Shown: one piece after another, positions 23,669 through 35,600 of the stretch
How positions within the stretch are numbered: the stretch's first letter is position 1
Layout: each line of letters opens with the position of its first letter
NCBI GenBank assembly: GCA_934045075.1
Contig: OW203723.1
Span: 23,711,615 to 23,775,614, forward strand
DNA: 64,000 nt
Direction of reading: 5' to 3'
Origin: Yponomeuta sedellus
Taxonomy: Eukaryota; Arthropoda; Insecta; Lepidoptera; Yponomeutidae
Notes under the pieces: generated by a model
Told to the model about the DNA's origin: nothing
Databases searched by the model: none
The model's input: the letters and a program-made list of their open reading frames with translations, nothing else
Translations under genes and position numbers: made by a program

Positions 23669-26600
23669 CTAAGCGCCAGTCTCAGCCTGCATGGTGGCCA
23701 TGGTAGCCTCGATAATGAGGTTGAAGTCCAGCTCGTTGAGACTGGCCTTCGCGGTCAATAGATCCAGAAAAGTGTCGAGAGGAGAAATCCGCTCGCCCGA
23801 GGGAAGAGCCGCCATGCCTGGGAAACAAAGTATCAGTTGAAATCATGAAATACACTCAGAGGATGTACGAGACTTTGCTTTACCAATACAGACTTTGCCA
23901 CGCTAGATAATCTCCATAGAAAGGCTAGAGCGGACACAGCCTCATTACGTTCCGCGTTAGTACACGCCCAAAACGCACACATAGGCAAATTTGGTCCGTA
24001 TCGGGGAGGTATCAGGCGGTAATCACACGGGTTGCCCCCGGCCGGCACGCCGAGTTCAATATTATTCAACATCCACGCATGAAGATTATTGGCAAGATGG
24101 AACTATTTTTTGGGTTTTAGCAAGGGAATGGGATGCGTGGCCCAAATCTTCTCCTTGACACGGATGGTGGAGAAGCTTTGCGGCCAAAAGTCAAAGAATT
24201 TTCTGTACGTTGGTTGTTGTATACTTGTATCTATCGTAAGCTGGAGGAGGCTTACGATAGAGTGGTGAAGAATGACTTGTGATCGACACTCTATGTATGG
24301 GGTGGACAACATCTTGCTGCGAGCTCGGATGTCTCTCAATGAAGACTTCAGTGCTTGCGTTAGAATTAATGGGCTAGTTTAGCACCCGCAAGGGTGTGAA
24401 ACAGGGAAGTATCGCCCGTGGTTGTTCAATTTATTCATGGGCAGCTGCCTGACTGATTTGAAAGAGAATAACCGTGGGATAAGGATGAGCGAGCTACTAG
24501 TAAACTGCTTGTTATACGGCGATGGTTATGTTGTTTTCTCATCTCCTAAGAACTGCAGACACACGTAACAGTAATGATGAGGCATTTAAAAGGAAAGGTA
24601 TTAACATAAATGTGTGTAAGACGAAAGTAATGGTCTTTGAAAAAGATGATGAAATGTGCAAGATAACGAGCGCGGTGCTTGGCGGGCGGGCGGCTAGTGG
24701 GTGTACGTACCGGCGGCGGTGCTTGGCGGTCGGGCGGCTAGTGGGTGCACGTACCGGCGGCGGCGCTTGGCGGTCAGGCGGCTAGTGGGTGCACGTACCG
24801 GCGGCGGCGCGCGGTGCTTGGCGGTCAGGCGGCTAGTGGGTGCACGTACCGGCGGCGGCGCGCGGTGCTTGGCGGGCGGGCGGCTAGTGGGTGCACGTAC
24901 CGGCGGCGGTGCTTGGCGGTCGGGCGGCTAGTGGGTGCACGTACCGGCGGCGGCGCTTGGCGGTCAGGCGGCTAGTGGGTGCACGTACCGGCGGCGGCGC
25001 GCGGTGCTTGGCGGTCAGGCGGCTAGTGGGTGCACGTACCGGCGGCGGCGCGCGGTGCTTGGCGGGCGGGCGGCTAGTGGGTGCACGTACCGGCGGCGGC
25101 GCGCGGCGCGCGGTGCTTGGCGGGCGGGCGGCTAGTGGGTGTACGTACCGGCGGCGGTGCTTGGCGGTCGGGCGGCTAGTGGGTGCACGTACCGGCGGCG
25201 GCGCTTGGCGGTCAGGCGGCTAGTGGGTGCACGTACCGGCGGCGGCGCGCGGTGCTTGGCGGTCAGGCGGCTAGTGGGTGCACGTACCGGCGGCGGCGCG
25301 CGGTGCTTGGCGGTCAGGCGGCTAGTGGGTGCACGTACCGGCGGCGGCGCGCGGTGCTTGGCGGGCGGGCGGCTAGTGGGTGCACGTACCGGCGGCGGCG
25401 CGCGGCGCGCGGTGCTTGGCGGGCGGGCGGCTAGTGGGTGTACGTACCGGCGGCGGTGCTTGGCGGTCGGGCGGCTAGTGGGTGCACGTACCGGCGGCGG
25501 CGCTTGGCGGTCAGGCGGCTAGTGGGTGCACGTACCGGCGGCGGCGCGCGGTGCTTGGCGGTCAGGCGGCTAGTGGGTGCACGTACCGGCGGCGGCGCGC
25601 GGCGCGCGGTGCTTGGCGGGCGGGCGGCTAGTGGGTGCACGTACCGGCGGCGGCGCGCGGTGCTTGGCGGTCAGGCGGCTAGTGGGTGCACGTACCGGCG
25701 GCGGCGCGCGGCGCGCGGTGCTTGGCGGGCGGGCGGCTAGTGGGTGCACGTACCGGCGGCGGCGCGCGGCGCGCGGTGCTTGGCGGGCGGGCGGCTAGTG
25801 GGTGCACGTACCGGCGGCGGCGCGCGGCGCGCGGTGCTTGGCGGGCGGGCGGCTAGTGGGTGCACGTACCGGCGGCGGCGCGCGGCGCGCGGTGCTTGGC
25901 GGGCGGGCGGCTAGTGGGTGCACGTACCGGCGGCGGCGCGCGGCGCGCGGTGCTTGGCGGGCGGGCGGCGCGGCTCGCCGCTGAGCAGCGTGCTGGCGTG
26001 GTCGCGCGCGCGCAGCAGCAGCGCGGCGCGGTGCGGCCACGCGGCCAGCGAGCGCCGCGCGCGCCCAGACCCCGCCAGCTGCAAAAGCCGCAGCTTGCGG
26101 TCCACCGAGGCGGGGCCGTCGTCTTTGCCTGGAACGGGAGAAAATTGGAGCCACCTCTATAACATCCGTACTCTGTGAACGGAAAGCAAATTGTTGTTCA
26201 AAAGAAATATAACATTTTACATACAGGCACATACATTGCTTCTGGCCCTATACTAAGATAACCTATGTCGTGGGAACCGGAAACAACGACATCACAAACA
26301 TGTAAACTTCCAAGACCTGGACTTTTTTTTTTTTGTTTCCAGCCGGGATTCGAACCCGGGACCTCTTGCATGGTAGGCAGACGCGCTACCGCTACGCCAT
26401 AGAGGTCGACTTGGAATCTTATCATAAGCATAGATGGCAACTGATATACCTATACGGCTTAAGATGACATGACAAAAGGTAATCAGAGTGGAGGTTTTTT
26501 CCCCGCTGCCCTTTTCTCCACTACACTACGACCCGAAGGCAGCGGCTTACATTTTACGTTGACATTTAGCCACAAAACAAAAACGTTGAAATAAAATTTA

Positions 26601-29600
26601 CTTGATTTGATACAACCAAATACAACACAGTTCGGCTCACTCACCAGTTATTATGGCCTTCAGCACGTCGATATGCAGCTCCAGAACATTCCTGTGCACG
26701 TATTGAGCAAACTGCTGCGGCGGAAGTGCTCTGTATGCCAGGTAGGTGAAAAACGAGGCGAATCCCTGAGGCAGAGGGAACGCCACACTGTCAACCGCCA
26801 GGTAGTATTGCTCCAGTACTTTGAACACGATCAGAGCGTGCGTCGGATCGAGGTCGTCACTGGAATTGGTAAAAGAAGGGTTTAGTTCACAACTTCAAGT
26901 AAATGTTACCTACCTACATAAAACAGAAGAGCAACGAAAAATAACAGCACATAACACTGACCCACCCGCTCGTTCCAATTTCAAACCGGAAACCAAAAGT
27001 AATGAAACAAAACAACTCCATTCTTCTCCACTGTATACAAAGTATGTTCTGTGGCCCTTGTATACGGGGGAGAACCCCGTATACAAAGGCCACAGAAAAA
27101 ATAAAGGCGAATACCTGTGTTAACAATACATCAGCACCACACCAAAACATTGACTATAAAAAGCAGCACAAATATAATAGTTGATTTAATTCAACGAAAA
27201 TATGAATATTTCGAGAAGGAGACCAAGAGGAGGATCCAGCTGGGCTAGGCAGCGTTTGGGAAACTACGCCGAGTCTTCTCGTCATCCATACCGCAATGTT
27301 TGAAAACGAAGGTTTTCAATCAGTGCGTCCTACCTGTGATTACCTACGCAGCCGAGACATGGACACTCACGAAAGGGCTGGTCCACCAGTTCAAAGTCGC
27401 TCAGGGAGCTATGGAGAGAGCTATGCTCGGAGTTTTCTGAAGGATAGGATTCGTAATGAATGCATCCGACAGAGAACCAAAGTTATATTAGTTAGAGAAC
27501 CAGAGACATAGCTCAGAGAATCAGCAAGCTGAAGTGGCAGTGGGCTGGCCATATCTCGCGAAGAACCGACAACCGTTGGAGTAAACGTGTTTTTGAGTGG
27601 AGACCGCGACTCGGCAAACGTAGTGTCGGACGCTCTCTGACAAGGTGGGAAGACGATCTGCGAAAAACTGCTGGCAGATGCTGGATGCGGCAAGCTGAAG
27701 ACAGGGCGCTATGGCGCTCATTAGGGGAGGGCTATGTCCAGCAGTGGACTAAATAATATAGCCTGAAGAAGAAGAAATATGAATATTTAATAAAATAAAA
27801 ACAAAAACAGAATGAATATTACTGAATTTATTTATTTATTTTACTTTAAATAATGTACGCTTTTTTGTGTATAGGTGTACCTACACTAAAGCGTACCTAC
27901 TCTGCTTAAACATATTCCACATGCCGCATCGCTATTGTAGTCGCCAGAAAAAGCCGAAAACAAAATGGATACCATACCTGCACCCACACGCGTAACATTG
28001 AACTAAACATGTTTATACAATAAAACAACAGCGAAAAAAGCAGCAATCAACAATAACTCGTCTCCCCCATATATGAAGGCGAAACTCCTCTGGTTACTAC
28101 TACTACTACATACATTAAGAGAGTACATACATACCAGACTCTAGATTTCGAAAAGCAGCACAGAGAGAATCGTTTAATTTACTCAACGAAATGATGAAAT
28201 CAAAAGAGCAACAAAGAAAAACTGAACACTTTTGAATATAGGAACTATTTTCCGTCCTTGTATGAAGATACAAAAACCAACAAGAATTGTACAAAACAAC
28301 AACGTAAAAGAACGGCACATAACAAGAACGTAAAAGGCGCAAAACAACAACGTAGAAGAACGGCAAAAAACAACAATGAAAAAGAACGGAACAAAGCAAA
28401 AACGAGAAAGAACCACACGAAACAACAACCAAAAAGAACGGCACAAAACAACAACCAAGAACGGTACAAAACAACAACCAAAAAGAACAACTAAAAAGAG
28501 CGGCACAAAGCAACAACCAAAAAGAACGGTACAAAACAACAACCAAAAAGAACGGCACAAAGCAACAACCAAAAAGACGGCACAAAACAACAACTAAAAA
28601 GAACGGCACAAAACAACAACCAAAAAGAACGGCACAAAACAACAACCAAAAATAACAACTAAAAAGAACGGCACAAAACAACAACCAAAAAGAACGGCAC
28701 AAAACAACAACCAAAACGAACAACTAAAAAAAACGGCACAAAACCACAATGAAAAAGAACAATACAAAACAACAACGTAAAAGAACACCACAAAACTACA
28801 ACCAAAAAGAACGCCACAAAACAACCACCAAAAAGAACGGCACAAAACAACAACCAAAATCATGAGCACACACAACAACCGGTGTTATTCCCCGTACATA
28901 AAGGCGAATCCCCTCTGCGGCCCCGCGGGCAGCGCGCCGACGGGGCGGCACAGCGCGCGGCAGAGCGCGCGCGCCGCGTCCAGCTGCGCGGCCGCCCAGC
29001 GCGTGCCCGCCGCGTGCGCGTGCGCGCCGTCGCCGCCCGCGCGCACCAGGTGCCCCGACACCTCGCGCAGGTTCTGCCCCAGGGTCAGGCGTTACGTTCG
29101 ACTTGTGCCGTCATACATACGTATATATTACACGGGTCTAATGGTACCTCGCGCAGGTTCTGCCCCAGGGTCAGGCGTTACGTTCGACTTGTGCCGTCAT
29201 ACATACGTATATATTACACGGGTCTAGTGACACCTCGCGCAGGTTCTGCCCCAGGGTCAGGCGTTACGGTCGACTTGTGCCGTCATACATACGTATATAT
29301 TACACGGGTCTAGTGACACCTCGCGCAGGTTCTGCCCCAGGGTCAGGCGTTACGTTCGACATGTGTCGTCATATATACTTAACACACGGGTCTAAGGGCA
29401 TCTCGCGGAGGTTCTACCCCCAATATCAGACGAAACGTTCAACTGGTGTCGTCATACAAAATTTTCTATTGAAGTGCATAATTTTTAAACTTTAATGAGT
29501 CGATGGCCAACTGGAATGCTATAGTACCTCGGCACTAAGTAGCCTTTCCCAGCCAAGTAGTAGTTTCGGCGCTTAGCCTCCATCGATGGTACAAAAAAAT

Positions 29601-32600
29601 TAAGACTAGGCCAGGCGCGCACTACGATATTTTTGTCGCAGAAATATAACGTACCTATGAGTTATCATGTCAGTGCGCGCATAAGCTACAAAAATATCGC
29701 AGTGATTTTAAAATTGTGATTTGCGCGACTACTCGCGACGCGATTGTCGTAATACTAAACTGTAGCCTATGGAGTTGTACGGCTCCGCGCGCATTTCGAT
29801 AATAAAATTGCATACACCGATTTTTAGTATTTTTATATTTAATTTGAGTCCAACAATTCTCAGTAATTTGTCAAATGTTTGAATCTTTATTCGATAATAG
29901 CCACAGAATTTTTTGGAATATAGCCGAAGATCGTTGTATTTTAGATAAAATAAACCTTTGACACATCTTTCTGCTGTGAAAGGATGAATTCAATATTGAC
30001 GAATACCTTCTCTCTTTTTTTTCTTCTCCTCAGAAGTAAAGCAAGACAGGCAATTTGTACGAAATCCATGTGGGAAATGAACAATCCATCGATTTTTTCA
30101 TCGCAGTGCGCGCAGTGATTTTTTTACGATAATAAACAGCGCGATTTTAAAATCGTGTCGCAAAAGTTGAAATCGTAGTTGAAATCGCGCCTGGCAGTTT
30201 CTACCCCCAGTATCAGGCGTTACGTTCAACTTGTGCCGTCATACATACTTATATATTAGACGGGTGTTAATGGCACCTCGCGCAGGTTCTACCCACCGCC
30301 GGCCGGACTGACAGCTCGTTAGTTGTATATCGAAAGAGCGGTAATAGCGGAGCGGTAGAACACCGGCCTCTCAATCGGGAGGTTGTGGATTCGAATCCCG
30401 TGGGCATGTACCAATGACTTCGTTGTCGCAGTTATGTACATATATGAAGTTATAGTAGCAATACATACTTTTTATAAGAATTAAATGTGTTAGAATGTGC
30501 GACTGTGATGCTAGATGTATCAGCAGCCTTACACGTGCTGTAGAGTCAATAAACGCCATACAAAAGTAGTCTTGGTTTTCATAATTTGTAAAAGATCATC
30601 ATCAGTAATTTGACGCCCACTTTATGACAGTAGCCTGCTTCTTGGTTTTCCAAGCCTCCTTTGAACTTAAGTGATGAATAAAGTCCGATTATTTATTTTT
30701 AATTACATATTATCATTATATAATATAACTAGCTGGCCCAGCGAACTTCGTACCGCCTAACAGTCGATTCTTAATTTTTTACTTTTTTCGCTCCGTATAT
30801 GGATAATGCAATTTATTAGACTCACCGCAGCGACGATGTGCTCCTGCTTGCTAGCGGTGCAAATATCGAGCTCGTGGAAGGGCAGCGGTTCGTTAGCGGC
30901 GAGAGAGGTGCGGCGAGGAGGCACCGCGCCCACGCACATAGGGCCGGCCGCTTGCGGCGAGTGCGGGGTGCTGCACCGGGATAGCGCCTCTGGCTTTGGA
31001 AACAAGACAAAGGTTAGGTTAGGCACGGCGTGTTGCAGTTGTGTCATGGAGGCCACACACGCTAGGGTATGCGTGATGGTTTAAGCCGTACATGCATAAC
31101 CGACACGCAAGCCCTAGCGTGTATGTGATAAAACTGTACAGTTATCGGTGCATGTACATGCAAACGAGCAAATATCAAGCGCGAGCATAACAGTTCTCAG
31201 TTTTAGTTGTCTGTGAGGGCGGAAGCTCACGCGCGCGCTACGTCGCGTCGCTTCGAAAATGGCGAGTCGCAAGCGCAATGTCACTTTAGTTAGAGGAATT
31301 TATAGAAATTTTTAAGTCGGAACCATGTCTGTGTAATCCACTGATGTATACCTCAATTAATTTATTAAATTTACGTGGGAGAAACGCTTTCTTTTCAATA
31401 ACCAGGGCTTAGACCATTCAGTGCGATCTCTTTTTCTTTTTCTGTCCTGCAGAACAAGTGTTAAGCCAAGTACAGCTATCACATCGTCGTCGTCCATAGT
31501 TTGGTAGGTATATACCGTACACGGGCGTCCTACACACACCGTAACGTAGCTAAACTGAGAGTTTGTAGAAACTGTGCATGCAAACTGAACGTGTATGTGT
31601 TCTATGAAACTCGGTTATGCATGCAAGGTTAAAACCATCATGCATACCCTATCGTGTGTGGCCTCCATCAGGCACGGTTTGTCGCGGTTGTATCTCTGGC
31701 CTCGCCCGAAACGCGACGTGGCCTTGCCCGAAACGCGACGTGGCCTCGCCCGAAACGCGAGTTGGCACCGGGGGTTTTAAGTCAGTAATTACATTACCAG
31801 TTCTTGTTTCAAGGTGCTGGTATCCATGAAAGATTCACGGTTTATCACTACGCGATGACGCATTTTGTAAATTTTTATGATGTCTAATATCAATTTTAAT
31901 GTATAACATAGTGTAGGTATGTACAGTTCTTCGGTAGATATAAGCTCACTATGCTATCGGTAACACGGTCGGCAAGTAGGAGCAGTATTAGTGTTACACG
32001 GAGTGGGAGTGCCTGCGTTGTCCCATATCTGTGGCGCGAAGCGTGTAGTAAGGGCAATACTTTACAAACCTATTTAGAGGCTTAAAATTCCACCCATGCA
32101 GGGATTCGAACCCGCAACCTCTGGCTATCCGTGCCAGCGCTCTACCAATTGAGCTAATGGGCGACTCACCGGCATCAGTGAAATTTCGAACCTCTTTACA
32201 CTATTCTCTGTATTACGTACAGAATATCACATGCCATGTGTGGTATGTGTCTGTCAGTCACATGCCACAGGTGAGGTGGGTGTGTTTCCCCGTCTCCCGG
32301 CTCGTTTACCTGGTAGCAGTGGAGGCTGACGCGCAGCTTATGGAGCACGCTGTCCGGCTGGAAGCGCGGGCGCGCGCGTCGGGTGAGCGCGCCACACTAG
32401 CCTCTCGCCTGCCCTACGCCGCTTGGGTTTAGTCAGTCACACGCCACAGGTGAGGTTGCGTGTCTTATAGGCCGGCTGGAAGCGCGGGCGCGCGCGGCCA
32501 TTGAGCGTTCCACACTACCCTCTCGTCTGCCCCACGCCGTTGGGATTCAGTCAGTCACACGACATAGCCACGAACAAGAGGTGTGTTTCACCGTCTCCTG

Positions 32601-35600
32601 GCTCGTTTACCTGGTAGCAGTGCAGCTTCTGGAGAACACTGGCCGGCTAAAAGCGACCATTGAGCGCTCCACACTAGCCTCTCGCCTGCCCTACGCCGCT
32701 TGGGTTCGGCCAGTCACACGACATAGCCACAAACGAGAGGTGGGTGGGTCTCCCCTTCTCGTGGTCCGTTTACCTGGTAGCAGTGCAGGCTGACGCGCAG
32801 CTTGTGCAGCACGCTGTCCGGCTGGAAGCGCGGGCGCGCGCGTCCGTTGAGCGCGGCCCACAGCCGCGTCCACAGGTCCTCGGCGAAGGGGCACACGCGC
32901 TGCCGCGGCGCCAGCACCACCACCGCGCTGTTCCACAGCTTCTCCTGGCTCACTGACACTACCACGTCGCGCACCTGCGCGTCACACCTTGCATATAAGT
33001 ACCGAATGTTTGCAAAGGTACATAGTACAATTTAACGTAGTTTAGCAGAAAGGTTCCAACCCACAGTGAGTTTTGAGATATTTCACTTTTTAGGTTAAAG
33101 CTGATTCACGCTCTCGATACTGTGGGTTGGTGTAACATGTGCTATAACTTTGCAAATACGCATCGGATATCTTCGGAGTATGGCCTAACCTTCCTCCGAT
33201 GCAGGAAGAAACCCGTGCCCCAGCAGTGGGGACATACAAGGGTTGATAACGATAACGATCGGATCTCTATGAACGTCTTTGGTTCAGTGATCATTTTGGT
33301 ATATTAACTCAAAAATGACTATGTTGTGGGTTGGAACCTTTTTGCTAAACTACGTCCCATAGGTATTCCTAAAAGCCGGAGAATGGCATTCGAAATGGCC
33401 GTTATGGAGAATGAACTTGTGTCGAAAATAGCCGAACCACCATTTTTGGCAGTCGGACCAGCCCCGGAGCACTATTCCTCAGCTCCCGACCTGACTGAGA
33501 TTGCTGCTAATATTACCTCACGGAAGAAGCGGAAATTCGATGAGGACTCGGGTTCGTCGACTTTATCTGCCTTAAAAGAAACTCTTGAATCTCTTGTCAA
33601 GTCCCAGGAAAAGCGTCTAGATTTACTTCAGTCCACTATCAATACCATTAAGGACCAAAACATCGAGCTCACCAATAGCGTAGTTATGATGTCAAGCAAA
33701 TATGATGAGTTCCTTAAGCGAATCTGTCAGTTGGAAACTGAAAGACTGGACGACAGAAAGACCATCCGAGCACTCGAAGATAAGCTTGAGCACCTCGAGA
33801 GGAAAAGCCGGGCCCCAGGATTAGAAATCCGTAATATAGAGAAACCTCCTCGAGAAACAAAAGACGATTTATGTGACGTAATTGTTGGGTTGGGAAAAGC
33901 GGTAAACATTGATATTCAGAAGTCTGACATCAAAGATGTGTACAGAATGGTTTCTAAAAACAATTCCCATCCAATTGTCGCAGAGCTAACCTCTGTTATA
34001 AAGAAGGAAAATCTCTTAATGGCGACAAAATCCTTTAATAAGTCCAAAAAATCAGGTGACAAACTAAATAGTAGTCATATTGGTCTGAAGCAGCCCACCA
34101 AACCGGTTTTCGTTTCGGAGACGCTAACATCCAGGAATCAGAAACTATTTTTCATGGCAAGAACGTTCCAAAAGCAATCCAACTACGCTTTTTGCTGGAC
34201 ATCTCACGGCGTCGTCTATATACGTAAGGAAGAAAATGCACCCCAAATTAAGATATCTTCAGAGGCTGACCTTGACAGTCTTCGTAAAGATAAACAGTGA
34301 CTAGTAACGCTGCCGCTACTACCTTCAAGTGCACGCACTATTTTGGTTTTACATTGTAAGCATAACTGTAAGTTTTTTTATCCTTCGTATGCAACACTAC
34401 AAGATACTACACACATACACAAAGCATTAGAACATACTACAGCCACACACCCACACCCACTAGCCCTTACACGAATCACAATCAATGTAAGCCCTACTAG
34501 TATGAACTTGAAATTCCATAGCTTAGCCCACATTTTAAATAGGCAAATATTCTGTTCAATTATTCCTCTAATTAAAATTCGCTCCTTTTAATACTATAAT
34601 AGCTTCAGAAATAGACCATTCCAATGACATTATATGTTACAATATTGATGACCCTGCGAATTGCTCCACAATACTCGCTTCGAATAGATCAAGCTCAAAT
34701 ACACTTTGTGTCGTAACTGTTAATATCCGCAGTATTAGGCAAAATTTTGACGCGTTTCTAGTTTTCGTTAGCAGGCTTGAGATAACAGTGGATATTTTTG
34801 TCCTAACAGAGTGTTGGTCTAGTGACAATTATTCACCGCCTAACATAAATGGATACAAAATGTTTCAAACTAAGATAAATCTGAACCAAAACGATGGGAT
34901 AGTGGTCTATGCAAGTGAAAATCTCAACGTTTCGGCACACGAGCCGAATATGGTGGAGGGCAATTGTCTAATAATTAACATTTTGGACCAATACTCCTTG
35001 ATATGTTCGTACCGTCCGCCATGCTTTCGTAATCCATCAAACTATATTGACTCACTTGACGTCATCTTAAGCAATATTCAATCTAAAAATATCATCTTTA
35101 CAGGCGACATCAATTTAGATATTCTCCCAGATAACGTGAATAACCATACTAATAAATACTTGAATCTCATGGCTTCATATGGACTCAAATCGGGCATAAA
35201 TCGTCCAACAAGGCAAAAGACTTGCATTGATCATTTTATGGTCAAAACTCAAAAAAAATGCCAAACGCTCATATTTGATGAATTAACAGATCATTCACCT
35301 ATTCTCCTTCACATTAGCAATGCGCAAATCAAAACCAATGCTGTCCCTCATGAAAAAGTCAAAGTAGATCTACTTGCTGTTCAGGACTGTCTAAAGGAGG
35401 AGACATGGGAGGATTATTTTTCTATAACCGACGTGAACAAAGCGGCGGAAAGTCTTACCAACAAGATACAAGCTATAGTTAATAAAAATACCACTGTAGC
35501 TAAGATTCCACGGAAAAAATTGCCACTTAAACCATGGATCACAATTGGAGTAGTTAGATCTATTCGTAAAAGAGACAAACTGCACAAAAAGATGAAAAAT

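Noticed and set aside
24669..25968. CRISPR array
   Set aside because: The genome is eukaryotic. The units are contiguous without unique spacers and derive from an exon edge.
24522..26232. Many overlapping Arg/Gly/Ala-rich ORFs, both strands
   Set aside because: They are translations of the GC-rich minisatellite in several frames. Only the minus-strand part at 25,928-26,128 (pigeon exon 13) is supported by phase and homology.
28115..28878. Long hydrophobic Cys/Phe/Leu/Val ORFs on the minus strand that look like membrane proteins
   Set aside because: They are the reverse translation of the A-rich minisatellite and have no start context, splice sites or homology.
33326..33382. Upstream 19-codon extension of LINE ORF1
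   Set aside because: It lies in the inverted-repeat arm of an adjacent MITE, so the ATG at 33,383 is the better start.
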